Positions 13,503 to 21,760 of a DNA stretch of 35,922 bases are shown here, in pieces (position 1 is the stretch's first letter; each line of letters starts with the position of its first letter). The DNA is from SFEB01 sp964612455 (GTDB taxonomy: Bacteria > Bacillota > Clostridia > Christensenellales > CAG-314), in NCBI GenBank assembly GCA_964612455.1, contig CAZTCB010000010.1:1-35922 (forward strand), given 5' to 3'. The notes beneath the pieces are model-generated. The model saw nothing but the letters and a program-made list of their open reading frames with translations. It was not told the DNA's origin and did no database searches. The position numbers were made by a program, and so were the translations under genes.

Positions 13503-14876
13503 ATGGACATTAAACAGATAGTGAATAAACAACGCGAGTTTTTTAACTCGGGCAAGACGCTTTCGGTCGAGTATCGTCTCGACGCGTTAAAAAAACTGAA
13601 AAAGTCGATATACGCTCATACCGACGAAATTTTTGCCGCATTTAAAGCGGATTTTAACAAATGCGAGTTTGACGTTTGCTCGACGGAAATAGGCATGGTA
13701 ATGCAGGAGCTGAATTATTTTTTAAGGCGTCTTAAAAAACTGTCGCGCCCCGTCCCCGTCCGTACGAGTTTGATCAACTATCCCTCTCGGGGAAAAATCG
13801 TCAGGATTCCTTACGGCGTGACTCTCGTCGTATCGCCGTGGAACTATCCCTTGCATCTCACTCTCGTGCCGCTCGTCGGCGCGATTGCGGGCGGCAATAC
13901 GGCGGTGGTAAAACCCAGCTCCAAGACGCCTGAGGTCAGCAGGGTGATAAAAGATATTTTGTCGGTGTTTGACGACGAGTACGTTTACGTCAACTGCGAA
14001 CATGACGAGGAGTTGTTTAAGCAAAAATTTGATTTTATGTTTTACACCGGCGGCGCGGAATTTGCAAAAAAAATCCGAGCGTTGCAGGCTCCTATGCTTA
14101 CTCCGTGCGTGTTGGAACTCGGAGGCAAATCGCCGTGTGTGGTGGATATGGACGCCGACGTAGACGTGGCGGCAAAACGCATCGCATGGGGAAAATTTCT
14201 CAATGCTGGGCAGACATGCGTCGCGCCGGATTTTTGCGTAGTCCACGAGAAGGTTAAATCCGCGTTTGTCGAAAAACTGCTTTATTACGTCAAAAAGTTT
14301 TATTTTGTGGGCGATTTGTTGCGAGACGACTATCCTTACGTAATCACCGAAAGTAAAGTAAAAGAGGTTCTCGCGCTTTTAGAGGGTGAAAAAATACTTT
14401 TCGGCGGCAAGGCAGAAGGTCGCAAAATGTACCCGACGATAGTGGACGGGGTAGACTTTGACTCGCCGATAATGCAAAAAGAAATATTTGCGCCGATTTT
14501 GCCGATACTTACTTTCGACAATCTTACGGAGTTGTTGGCGATACTCAACGCGAAAGACAAACCGCTGGCGTTTTATTACTTTTCGGAGAGCTCGGCGGCA
14601 TGCGACTACGTTGCCGAACACACGTCGAGCGGCGGCGGTTGCATTAACGACACGGTAATGCACCTGACGGAAGAAAGATTGCCTTTCGGAGGAGTGGGAC
14701 AGTCGGGGACGGGTAGCTATCACGGCGCAAAGTCGTATGAAACTTTTACTCACGCCAAGAGTCTTCTTTACCGAGGCAAACGCGAAATCAATTTTAAATA
14801 TCCGCCTTACGACGACGCGAAAACCGACTTTTTAAAACGATATTACAAGATAGATAAAACCGACGCTAAAAAATAA
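13503..14876 (+). CDS. NAD(P)-dependent aldehyde dehydrogenase, class 3-like
   Basis: A 457-aa cytoplasmic enzyme oxidising aldehydes to carboxylates. The catalytic Glu lies in LELGGKSP (residue 205) and the nucleophilic Cys in GQTCVAPD (residue 239). The cofactor-binding segments SPWNYPLHLTLVPLVGAIAGG and VVKPSSKTPEV are present. The C-terminal LPFGGVGQSGTGSYHGAKSYETFTH is typical of the short ALDH3/YwdH branch, which handles medium- or long-chain and aromatic aldehydes. GAGGAA lies 7 nt before the ATG. It is monocistronic, with its own promoter and terminator. Confidence 0.93.
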   Translation: MDIKQIVNKQREFFNSGKTLSVEYRLDALKKLKKSIYAHTDEIFAAFKADFNKCEFDVCSTEIGMVMQELNYFLRRLKKLSRPVPVRTSLINYPSRGKIVRIPYGVTLVVSPWNYPLHLTLVPLVGAIAGGNTAVVKPSSKTPEVSRVIKDILSVFDDEYVYVNCEHDEELFKQKFDFMFYTGGAEFAKKIRALQAPMLTPCVLELGGKSPCVVDMDADVDVAAKRIAWGKFLNAGQTCVAPDFCVVHEKVKSAFVEKLLYYVKKFYFVGDLLRDDYPYVITESKVKEVLALLEGEKILFGGKAEGRKMYPTIVDGVDFDSPIMQKEIFAPILPILTFDNLTELLAILNAKDKPLAFYYFSESSAACDYVAEHTSSGGGCINDTVMHLTEERLPFGGVGQSGTGSYHGAKSYETFTHAKSLLYRGKREINFKYPPYDDAKTDFLKRYYKIDKTDAKK

Positions 14877-14893
14877 CGGCAAATACGACGATG

Positions 14894-14919
14894 AAAACCC
14901 CGTAGAAACGGGGTTTTTT
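14894..14919 (+). terminator. Terminator of aldehyde dehydrogenase gene
   Basis: AAAACCCCGT and ACGGGGTTTT form a 10-bp stem with an AGAA loop, followed by T-run. Confidence 0.9.
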
Positions 14920-14972
14920 CAGTGTGAACGACCGTCAAAATAAAAACGAAACTTTTTTCGTTAAATTTTCGG

Positions 14973-15001
14973 TTGACAAAGAATATGCGCATGGATATAA
15001 T
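14973..15001 (+). promoter_or_regulatory. Consensus promoter of the marR-ABC operon
   Basis: -35 TTGACA (14973-14978), 17-nt spacer, -10 TATAAT (14996-15001): a perfect sigma-A consensus. So strong a promoter implies that it is normally repressed. Confidence 0.9.
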
Positions 15002-15016
15002 GTTAGCAAGCTAACA
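15001..15016. promoter_or_regulatory. MarR-type operator
   Basis: TGTTAGC-AA-GCTAACA is a perfect inverted repeat with 7-bp arms. It begins in the last base of the -10 and covers the transcription start, so a bound repressor dimer would block polymerase. The spacing and size suit a MarR dimer; binding by the adjacent gene product is inference. Confidence 0.75.
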
Positions 15017-15040
15017 AAAATCAAGCAAGGGGTGAAACAA

Positions 15041-15517
15041 ATGGAAGAAAAAAATCCCGTATTTCCCGACAAGATAGGCGTCAGGATCAAGTGTTTGTCC
15101 AATCTGCTCGAGAGGCGCATGGCAAACGACGCCGACGTCAGGCAGACCGAAGGCGCTACCGGCATGCACGGGTGGCTCATCGGGTATATCGAAAAACAGG
15201 ATACCGTATATCAGCGCGACCTCGAGAGGCGGTTTAACATGCGTCGCAGCACCGTCACCAAGATGTTGCAGTTGATGGAAAAGAACGGGCTTGTCGTGCG
15301 CGAGTCGGCAGAAGGCGACGGTCGGTTGAAAAAAATCGTGTTGACCGACAGGGCGCGCGAGGTAAGCAATATGTTGAAACAAAAAGTAAGAGATACCGAA
15401 ACGCTTATGAAAGACGGTATCGACGAGCAGGATTTGCGTGTGTTTTGTCTCGTCGCGGACAAAATCGCCGAAAATCTCGTAGGGACAAGTAAAGAGGAGG
15501 GCAAATGTTTAAGATAA
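15041..15517 (+). CDS. MarR-family transcriptional regulator
   Basis: A 158-aa winged-helix repressor. The recognition region reads TVYQRDLERRFNMRRSTVTKMLQLMEKNGLVVRE, followed by the wing SAEGDGRLKKIVLTDRARE. Both are typical of MarR proteins that control multidrug exporters. ATG at 15041 was chosen because AAGGGG lies 7-10 nt upstream and longer in-frame starts run back through the operator and promoter. The reading frame overlaps the first ABC gene by 13 nt. Presumably it represses its own promoter through the palindrome at 15001-15016 and releases it on binding a small, often aromatic, ligand. Confidence 0.92.
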   Translation: MEEKNPVFPDKIGVRIKCLSNLLERRMANDADVRQTEGATGMHGWLIGYIEKQDTVYQRDLERRFNMRRSTVTKMLQLMEKNGLVVRESAEGDGRLKKIVLTDRAREVSNMLKQKVRDTETLMKDGIDEQDLRVFCLVADKIAENLVGTSKEEGKCLR

Positions 15518-17358
15518 TAAAGAGATTCAGTAAAAAAGAATGGCTCGGCGTGCTGTGTTGTTGTATCTTTATCGGTATAAGCGGCATACTCGACCTCGCC
15601 ATTCCCGACGTTTCGTCAAACCTGTTGTTGCTCGTTCAGGGCAAAGCAATCAGCCTGACGGGGATAAGCGACTTTTTGTACAGCAAGTGTTACTTGCGTT
15701 TGTTGGGCGGCGGTGCCGAGCAAATGACAAAAATCTGGGCGATGGGGCTCACTATGATAACGTACGCCGTCGTCAGTTTTTTATCCACGATTTGCGCGGG
15801 TTTTTGTTCCGCATTGATAGCCGCGAGCGTGAGCAAGCGTCTGCGCGGAATGATGTTTGCCAAGGTTCAGTCTTTCGGACAGGAAGAAATCAATCGTTTT
15901 TCGACGGCGAGCCTTATCACTCGGTCGACCAACGACGTCACGCAGATAACCATGTTTATCGCGACGGGATTGCATATGATGATTAAAGCGCCCATCATGA
16001 TAGTCGTGGCGATTACCAAGATTGGCGCGAAAAATCAGTGGCAGTGGTCGTTGGCAACGGCGATAACGGCTGTTTTGCTCATTGCGGGCATTGTGGCTAT
16101 CCTCGTAGTCGCGACGCCGAGGTTTAAACGCATGCAGAGCCTCGTCGACGACGTTAACAGGGATATGAGAGAAAACCTCACGGGTTTACGCGTGGTACGC
16201 GCCTACAACGCCGAGAGTTTTCAGGAAAACAAGTTTGAAAAGAGCAACGACAGTCTCACGACCAACTTTATCGGCGGCGCGCGGGCAATGGCGTTTATGA
16301 ACCCGATGACCAACGCGATGCAAAACGGGTTGAATGTTGCGGTATACTGGATAGGCGCGGTACTCATCAGTCGACTTGCGGGCGACGCCGTTGCGCAAAG
16401 CGCGGCATGGGCAAATATGGTGACGTTCAGTCAATATTCCACGCACGTGGTGATGTCGTTTATCGTGTTGTCCTTTATCTTTATGATGTGGCCGAGAGCG
16501 AGCGTTGCCGCTGCACGTATCAACGCCGTGCTCGAAACCGAAACTTCTCTTAAGGACGGTTTTCGCACCGAGGGCGAAAAAGACGAGCAGGGCAACCCGT
16601 TGACGGGCGTGGTCGAGTTTAAAAACGTTTCGTTTAAATATCCCGATGCGGAAGAATGTATACTCGAAAACATCAGCTTTAAAGCCAACCGCGGCGAAAC
16701 GGTTGCTTTTATCGGCGGGACGGGTAGCGGTAAAAGCACTGTTATCAATCTTATTCCGAGATTTTACGACGTCACCGAGGGCGAAGTTCTGGTGGACGGG
16801 GTAAACGTTAAGGATTATCGGACCAAAGCACTCAACAACAAGCTCGGGTACGTTCCGCAGCGCGCGGTATTGTTTAGCGGCGACGTGAGCAGCAATATCG
16901 CTTACGGCGACAACGGCAGACCAAAGCCGACGGCGCAAGAGATAGAGGCGGCGGCGGAGGTTGCGCATTGCACCGAGTTTATCGAAAAAATGCCGGACAA
17001 GTACGGCGAACATATAGCGCAGGGCGGCGCAAACGTGAGCGGCGGTCAAAAACAACGTATGTCCATTGCCCGCGCAATCGCGCGAAAACCAGAAATCTAC
17101 ATATTTGACGACAGTTTTTCGGCTCTCGATTTTAAAACCGACAAAGAACTGCGAGCGGCGCTTAAACGGCACACGGACGGCGCGACGTGCCTCATAGTCG
17201 CTCAGCGCATAGGCACGATTAAAGACGCCGACAGAATAATCGTCCTTCAGGACGGCAAAATAGTCGGGACGGGTACGCACGAACAATTGCTGAAAACTAA
17301 CGAGACGTACAGACAGATAGCACTGTCGCAACTTTCGGAGGAGGAACTTGCACAATGA
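15505..17358 (+). CDS. ABC exporter half-transporter with degenerate ATPase site
   Basis: A 617-aa fused membrane and nucleotide-binding half of a heterodimeric exporter (BmrC/TM287-like). An N-terminal six-helix domain runs to about residue 330. The ATPase domain has Walker A GGTGSGKST at residue ~403, an intact signature VSGGQ, and Walker B IYIFDDS. Two catalytic positions are changed: Asp536 replaces the usual Glu after Walker B, and Gln567 (VAQRIGTI) replaces the switch His. This half therefore contributes the non-hydrolysing site. GAGGAGG precedes the ATG, and the stop overlaps the next gene by 4 nt. Substrate is unknown; drug-like compounds are usual for MarR-linked members. Confidence 0.93.
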   Translation: MFKIIKRFSKKEWLGVLCCCIFIGISGILDLAIPDVSSNLLLLVQGKAISLTGISDFLYSKCYLRLLGGGAEQMTKIWAMGLTMITYAVVSFLSTICAGFCSALIAASVSKRLRGMMFAKVQSFGQEEINRFSTASLITRSTNDVTQITMFIATGLHMMIKAPIMIVVAITKIGAKNQWQWSLATAITAVLLIAGIVAILVVATPRFKRMQSLVDDVNRDMRENLTGLRVVRAYNAESFQENKFEKSNDSLTTNFIGGARAMAFMNPMTNAMQNGLNVAVYWIGAVLISRLAGDAVAQSAAWANMVTFSQYSTHVVMSFIVLSFIFMMWPRASVAAARINAVLETETSLKDGFRTEGEKDEQGNPLTGVVEFKNVSFKYPDAEECILENISFKANRGETVAFIGGTGSGKSTVINLIPRFYDVTEGEVLVDGVNVKDYRTKALNNKLGYVPQRAVLFSGDVSSNIAYGDNGRPKPTAQEIEAAAEVAHCTEFIEKMPDKYGEHIAQGGANVSGGQKQRMSIARAIARKPEIYIFDDSFSALDFKTDKELRAALKRHTDGATCLIVAQRIGTIKDADRIIVLQDGKIVGTGTHEQLLKTNETYRQIALSQLSEEELAQ

Positions 17359-19205
17359 GCGATAATCAAAAAGAGTTAGACAGATTGGCAACCTCTCGCC
17401 CGCAAATACAACGCGGCGGCGGTCCGCGCGGCGGGATAGGGCTGGTAGAAAAACCGAAAAACTTTAAACAAGCCGTCGCAAGATTGTTGTCCTTCGGTAA
17501 AAAATACGTAGGGTGGGTTATTGCCGCACTTGTGACGGGCGTGATCAGTGTGGCGTTGATTGTCGCCGGTCCGAGTCAACTGTCAAATATAGCCAACGTA
17601 ATAGCAAAGGGTATCGACGAGGGCAATTTCGTCGGCGAGGTTTTTTCCGACACAATCAAAATGTGCATCGTGCTCGCGGCGTGTTATCTCGGCAGTATGG
17701 TTTTGCATATTTTTCAGGAACAAGTGTTGACCGTCGTGTCGCAAAAGATAACGCAAAAGATGCGCAGCGAGATAGACAAAAAGGTAAACCGTTTGCCGTT
17801 GTCCTACTTTGACAACGTGACTTTCGGCGACGTTTTGTCGAGAGTCACCAACGACGTGGACACCATAGGGCAGGCGTTGCACAACAGTCTCGCGCTGTTT
17901 GTCAGGCAGTCGATATTTCTTATCGGTTCGCTCGTCATGATGATGGTGACCAACTACGTCCTGTGCCTTTCGGTCGTGGGCAGTACGGTGCTGGGGGTTG
18001 TCGCGATGTTTATCATTCTCGGTCGCTCCCAAAAATTTTTCCGCAGGCAACAACGCTATCTCGGCGACCTCAACGGGCATGTAGAAGAAATGTACTCGGG
18101 ACACAACGTCGTCAGGGTTTTTAACGGTACGCAGCAATCGATAGAAAAGTTTGAGGAGTACAACGAAAAACTCTATGCGTCGGCGTGGAAAAGCCAGTTT
18201 TTGAGCGGACTCATGCAACCTACGATGGGTTTCGTCGGAAACTTCGGCTACGTCGTGGTTTGCGTGGTGGGCGGCGCGCTTGTCCTCGCGGGCAAAATGG
18301 ACGCGGCGTTGATAGTTGCGTTTATGCTGTACGTCAGGTTTTTTACCAATCCTCTTTCTCAGATTGCGCAGGCAATGACGAGTTTTCAGTCTATGGCGGC
18401 GGCGAGCGAAAGAGTGTTTGAGTTTTTGGACGCGCAGGAGATGCCTGCCGAAGACGTCAAGGTGACGCTGACCGATATCCGCGGCGACGTCGATTTTGAC
18501 CACGTGAGATTTGGTTACTCGCCCGAAAAAATAATCATCAACGATTTTTGCGCGCACGTCAAGGCGGGGCAAAAGGTGGCTATAGTAGGACCTACGGGTG
18601 CGGGCAAAACCACCATCGTCAACCTGCTGATGCGTTTTTACGAGCTAAACGGCGGCTGTATCCGCATCGACGGCGTGCCGCTGACGGATATTTCGCGGCA
18701 AAACATTCATGATTTGTTCGGTATGGTATTGCAGGACACCTGGATATTTGAGGGCACCATCATCGATAACGTCAGATACAGCAAAACCACCGCGACGGAA
18801 CAAGACGTCGTCAACGCGTGCAAAGCCGTCGGCATGCATAGGTTTATCAAGACTTTGCCCGACGGATACCACACCGTACTGGACGAGCGAAGCGGACTTT
18901 CGGCGGGGCAAAAACAGTTGCTGACCATTGCCCGAGCCATAGTCGAAAACGCTCCGATGCTCATACTCGACGAGGCGACGAGCAGCGTAGATACGCGGAC
19001 GGAAGTGGTCATTCAGCAGGCAATGGATTATATCACCGAAAAAAGAACTTCTTTTATTATCGCGCATCGCTTGTCAACGATAAAAAATGCGGATATAATA
19101 TTGGTGCTTAAAGACGGCGATATAATCGAACAGGGCAATCATCAACAGTTGCTCGACCAAAACGGTTTTTACGCCGAGTTGTACAACAGCCAATTTCAAC
19201 GGTAA
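17355..19205 (+). CDS. ABC exporter half-transporter with canonical ATPase motifs
   Basis: A 616-aa partner of the preceding half-transporter. It has a longer cytoplasmic N-terminus (~50 residues, rich in Gly and basic residues) before six membrane helices. The ATPase domain carries Walker A GPTGAGKTT at residue ~412, Walker B LILDEATSS with the catalytic Glu540, and the switch His571 (IIAHRLSTI). Its signature is LSAGQ, not LSGGQ. That change fits, because this signature completes the degenerate site made with the first subunit. ATGA overlap with the first gene supports equal synthesis. The two form one efflux pump in the cell membrane. Confidence 0.93.
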   Translation: MSDNQKELDRLATSRPQIQRGGGPRGGIGLVEKPKNFKQAVARLLSFGKKYVGWVIAALVTGVISVALIVAGPSQLSNIANVIAKGIDEGNFVGEVFSDTIKMCIVLAACYLGSMVLHIFQEQVLTVVSQKITQKMRSEIDKKVNRLPLSYFDNVTFGDVLSRVTNDVDTIGQALHNSLALFVRQSIFLIGSLVMMMVTNYVLCLSVVGSTVLGVVAMFIILGRSQKFFRRQQRYLGDLNGHVEEMYSGHNVVRVFNGTQQSIEKFEEYNEKLYASAWKSQFLSGLMQPTMGFVGNFGYVVVCVVGGALVLAGKMDAALIVAFMLYVRFFTNPLSQIAQAMTSFQSMAAASERVFEFLDAQEMPAEDVKVTLTDIRGDVDFDHVRFGYSPEKIIINDFCAHVKAGQKVAIVGPTGAGKTTIVNLLMRFYELNGGCIRIDGVPLTDISRQNIHDLFGMVLQDTWIFEGTIIDNVRYSKTTATEQDVVNACKAVGMHRFIKTLPDGYHTVLDERSGLSAGQKQLLTIARAIVENAPMLILDEATSSVDTRTEVVIQQAMDYITEKRTSFIIAHRLSTIKNADIILVLKDGDIIEQGNHQQLLDQNGFYAELYNSQFQR

Positions 19206-19221
19206 ACAAGGAGAAGAAAAA

Positions 19222-20034
19222 ATGTCTGATTGCAATCACGATTGTTCAAATTGCAGCTCCAAGTGCGAGGAAGAGATAAAATTCGATTTGCCGCACAAGG
19301 ACAGCAAAATCAAAAAAGTCATAGGCATCGTCAGCGGTAAAGGCGGTGTGGGCAAGTCTTTCGTCACGGGATTGTTGGCGTCAAAGTTTTGCCGTCTCGG
19401 ATACGTATCCGCCGTGCTCGACGCGGACGTCACGGGACCGAGCGTGCCGAAAATGTTTGGTGTCAACGGCAAAGCGTACGGCAACGACTCGGGGTTTTTC
19501 CCGTTGGAGAGTGCCAACGGGGTAAAGGTGATGTCTGCCAATCTGCTGCTCGAAAAACCCACCGACCCCGTGTTGTGGCGTGGTCCGGTTATTGCGGGAT
19601 TGGTCAGGCAGTTTTGGACGGATTGCATATGGGGCGACGTCGACTATATGTTTGTCGATATGCCTCCGGGGACGGGGGACGTCGCGCTCACGGTTTTTCA
19701 GAGTATTCCTCTCGACGGCATTATCATCGTCGCCAGCCCGCAGGAGTTGGTGGGAATGATAGTGCAAAAAGCCGTCAAAATGGCGGAAATGATGAATATA
19801 AAAGTACTCGGTATAGCGGAAAACTTTTCTTACGCCGAGTGCCCCGACTGCGGTAAAAAGTTTTTCCCGTTTGGCGAGGGAAAGACGGCGCAGGTGGCGG
19901 AGCAGTACGGCTTGCCCGTGCTTTGTCGGTTGCCCATTCGTCCCGATTTTGCAAAACTCGTGGACGACGGAAAAATCGAGGCGGTATATATGGAAGAAAT
20001 CGACGGTGCCGTCGACGCGATAAAAGCGTTGTAA
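19222..20034 (+). CDS. Mrp/NBP35-type iron-sulfur cluster carrier ATPase
   Basis: A 270-aa cytoplasmic P-loop protein that binds and transfers 4Fe-4S clusters to client enzymes. The deviant Walker A is KGGVGKS, followed by DADVTGPSVPKMFG, DMPPGTGDVALT and ASPQELVG. A CX2C motif at Cys207 and Cys210 (CPDC) holds the bridging cluster of the dimer. An N-terminal CX3CX2CX3C (Cys 4, 8, 11, 15) resembles the extra cluster site of NBP35. GGAG precedes the ATG. It follows the exporter by 16 nt and is probably co-transcribed, although no functional link to efflux is evident. Confidence 0.92.
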   Translation: MSDCNHDCSNCSSKCEEEIKFDLPHKDSKIKKVIGIVSGKGGVGKSFVTGLLASKFCRLGYVSAVLDADVTGPSVPKMFGVNGKAYGNDSGFFPLESANGVKVMSANLLLEKPTDPVLWRGPVIAGLVRQFWTDCIWGDVDYMFVDMPPGTGDVALTVFQSIPLDGIIIVASPQELVGMIVQKAVKMAEMMNIKVLGIAENFSYAECPDCGKKFFPFGEGKTAQVAEQYGLPVLCRLPIRPDFAKLVDDGKIEAVYMEEIDGAVDAIKAL

Positions 20035-20052
20035 AAAAGAAAATAACAAAAA

Positions 20053-20088
20053 AAATCGAGAGAAACGAAATCTCTCGATTTTTTTTTG
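20053..20088. terminator. Bidirectional terminator between mrp and LRR genes
   Basis: AAATCGAGAGA and TCTCTCGATTT form an 11-bp stem with a 7-nt loop, with A-run on the left and T-run on the right. It can end both the plus-strand exporter/mrp operon and the minus-strand LRR operon. Confidence 0.9.
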
Positions 20089-20118
20089 TTTTAATGCCAA
20101 CGGGTGCGAAACAAAGGG

Positions 20119-20210
20119 TTAATCCGCGTACCACTTGGTCGGGTTGCCGTCGGCGTCGTAGTACCAGTAGTTGCCTTCGGTCGTCGGCTGAGTCTCGGAG
20201 AAAAAGTAAA
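20119..20210. repeat. 92-bp direct repeat, copy 1 (3' end of LRR gene)
   Basis: Matches 23101-23192 at 90 of 92 positions (one difference in GTTGCCG/GTTGACG, one in GTCTCGG/GTTTCGG). Identity drops abruptly at the inner border. It codes the last ~30 residues of both LRR proteins. Confidence 0.85.
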
Positions 20211-21747
20211 CTGTTGCGGACGAGAGAGACGTATTGGATGCGCCAATTTCAACGGCGTTCCAATCGGACTGAGTGCCGTCGTAAAAAATATCTTGCGGGG
20301 TGGTGCCGGAAAAAGCGCCCTTGCCGATAGATTTGACGGATTTGGGTATAACAATCGTTTTCAAATCGTGGCATGCCGTAAAAGCATAGGTATCGATAAC
20401 GGTTACCGATTGAGGGATAACGATGCTGACGAGACCTGTCTGTCTGAAAATTTCGGTCGGTATTACGGTCAGGTCGGAAGGCAACCGTACGCTTACCAAT
20501 GCAGTGCAACCCTTAAACGCTTCTTCCGACAAGTCTATTCCGTCGCGTAAATAAACGGACGTCAAGGTTTTATTAGCGCGAAATACCGAACCGCCGAGGC
20601 ATGTTACGCCGTAAGGCAGATCTTCTATAACGGAAAGGTTGAGTTCGCCGACATAGCAGTACAGCGCATTGCCGAGTATGACGTAACCATCGGATTGTTT
20701 ATCTAACCATGGCGTTTCATGAAAAGCCATGACTCCCATGTTTGTTAAGCTCGACGACAAAACCGTGACGTCGTCAAGTCGTGTGCATTCGTAAAACGCA
20801 CGATATCCGATATAGGTGACCGTTGACGGGATAACTATCTTTTTGAGATTTTCACATAAATAGAATGCATTTTTTTCGATACGGTTAAGCCCCTCGTTAA
20901 GTGTTACCGAGGTCAGGGCGCTTCCGGCAAAAGCAGATTGTTCAATCGTGGTTACGCCTTGAGGAAGGGTTATTTCGGATAGTAAAGTATACGACGCCAT
21001 GCCGTGCGGGATTGTCGTCAATGCCGACGAAAGCTCGAGAGTTTGCAAGCTTTCACATCCGGAAAAAGCGCCCTTGCCTACGCTTGTTACGCTGTCGGGC
21101 AGGTTTACGGCAGTCAACGACGAACATAGAGTAAACGCATACTCTCCGATTTCTTGCAAGTATGACGGAAAGCGTATGCTTGTCGTTACGTCGTTGTAAT
21201 GAGTGCCGGGTTTTAACTCAAGCGGCAACATTCCCGCATAAGCAAACGCATAATCTGCAATTTTCGTTATCGGCAGTCCGTTGTAATAATCGGGAATCAC
21301 GAGTCGCCCCTCGAGTCCGGTGTTGAGATTGGTATTTTTACGCCTTACTTCGTATCCGCTGCCGTCCGGCAAAAGAGAATAAGACAAAGCCGCGGTCGGT
21401 GCCTCGTAAGTGAAAGTGTACTCTGCCCACTCCGAATCGGTATAAGTGACACCGTCGCCAACGGATTTTATTTTTAACGAAACAGTTTGCCCGTTTTCGA
21501 TCTCGCCAAAATCGTAATAATTGACGTCTTTGCCGAGCAAATACTCGCGCCCGTCTATTTCTATGGCAAATCCGACGCTGTTTCCGACCGTGTCCCAAGT
21601 GAGAGTGTTTTCTGCATCGAGCAAAAAGCCCGAAGGCGCATCCAATACGCTCAACTCCGGATCAGGTTCTTTGTGACAAGCCGCGCAAATGCCGCAGAGA
21701 CAACATACAATCAAAATCAAAAATAAAAGCCGAATTATTTTTTTCAT
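20119..21747 (-). CDS. BspA-type leucine-rich-repeat lipoprotein
   Basis: A 542-aa surface protein. A signal peptide with a CAAC lipobox puts the lipid-bearing Cys at residue 24. Residues ~35-125 look like a fibronectin-III-like domain (LTWDTVGNSVGFAIEIDG). From ~150 onward run LRR_5 repeats of about 23 residues (for example SVTSVGKGAFSGCESLQTLEL). The last 30 residues, ending GNPTKWYAD, are almost the same as in its paralogue at 23101-24600. BspA-like repeats usually bind host or bacterial surface ligands; the target here is unknown. AAAGGAGG precedes the ATG. It lies 13 nt after the unknown secreted protein gene and closes the operon. Confidence 0.88.
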   Translation of the reverse strand: MKKIIRLLFLILIVCCLCGICAACHKEPDPELSVLDAPSGFLLDAENTLTWDTVGNSVGFAIEIDGREYLLGKDVNYYDFGEIENGQTVSLKIKSVGDGVTYTDSEWAEYTFTYEAPTAALSYSLLPDGSGYEVRRKNTNLNTGLEGRLVIPDYYNGLPITKIADYAFAYAGMLPLELKPGTHYNDVTTSIRFPSYLQEIGEYAFTLCSSLTAVNLPDSVTSVGKGAFSGCESLQTLELSSALTTIPHGMASYTLLSEITLPQGVTTIEQSAFAGSALTSVTLNEGLNRIEKNAFYLCENLKKIVIPSTVTYIGYRAFYECTRLDDVTVLSSSLTNMGVMAFHETPWLDKQSDGYVILGNALYCYVGELNLSVIEDLPYGVTCLGGSVFRANKTLTSVYLRDGIDLSEEAFKGCTALVSVRLPSDLTVIPTEIFRQTGLVSIVIPQSVTVIDTYAFTACHDLKTIVIPKSVKSIGKGAFSGTTPQDIFYDGTQSDWNAVEIGASNTSLSSATVYFFSETQPTTEGNYWYYDADGNPTKWYAD

Positions 21748-21760
21748 AACAACCTCCTTT

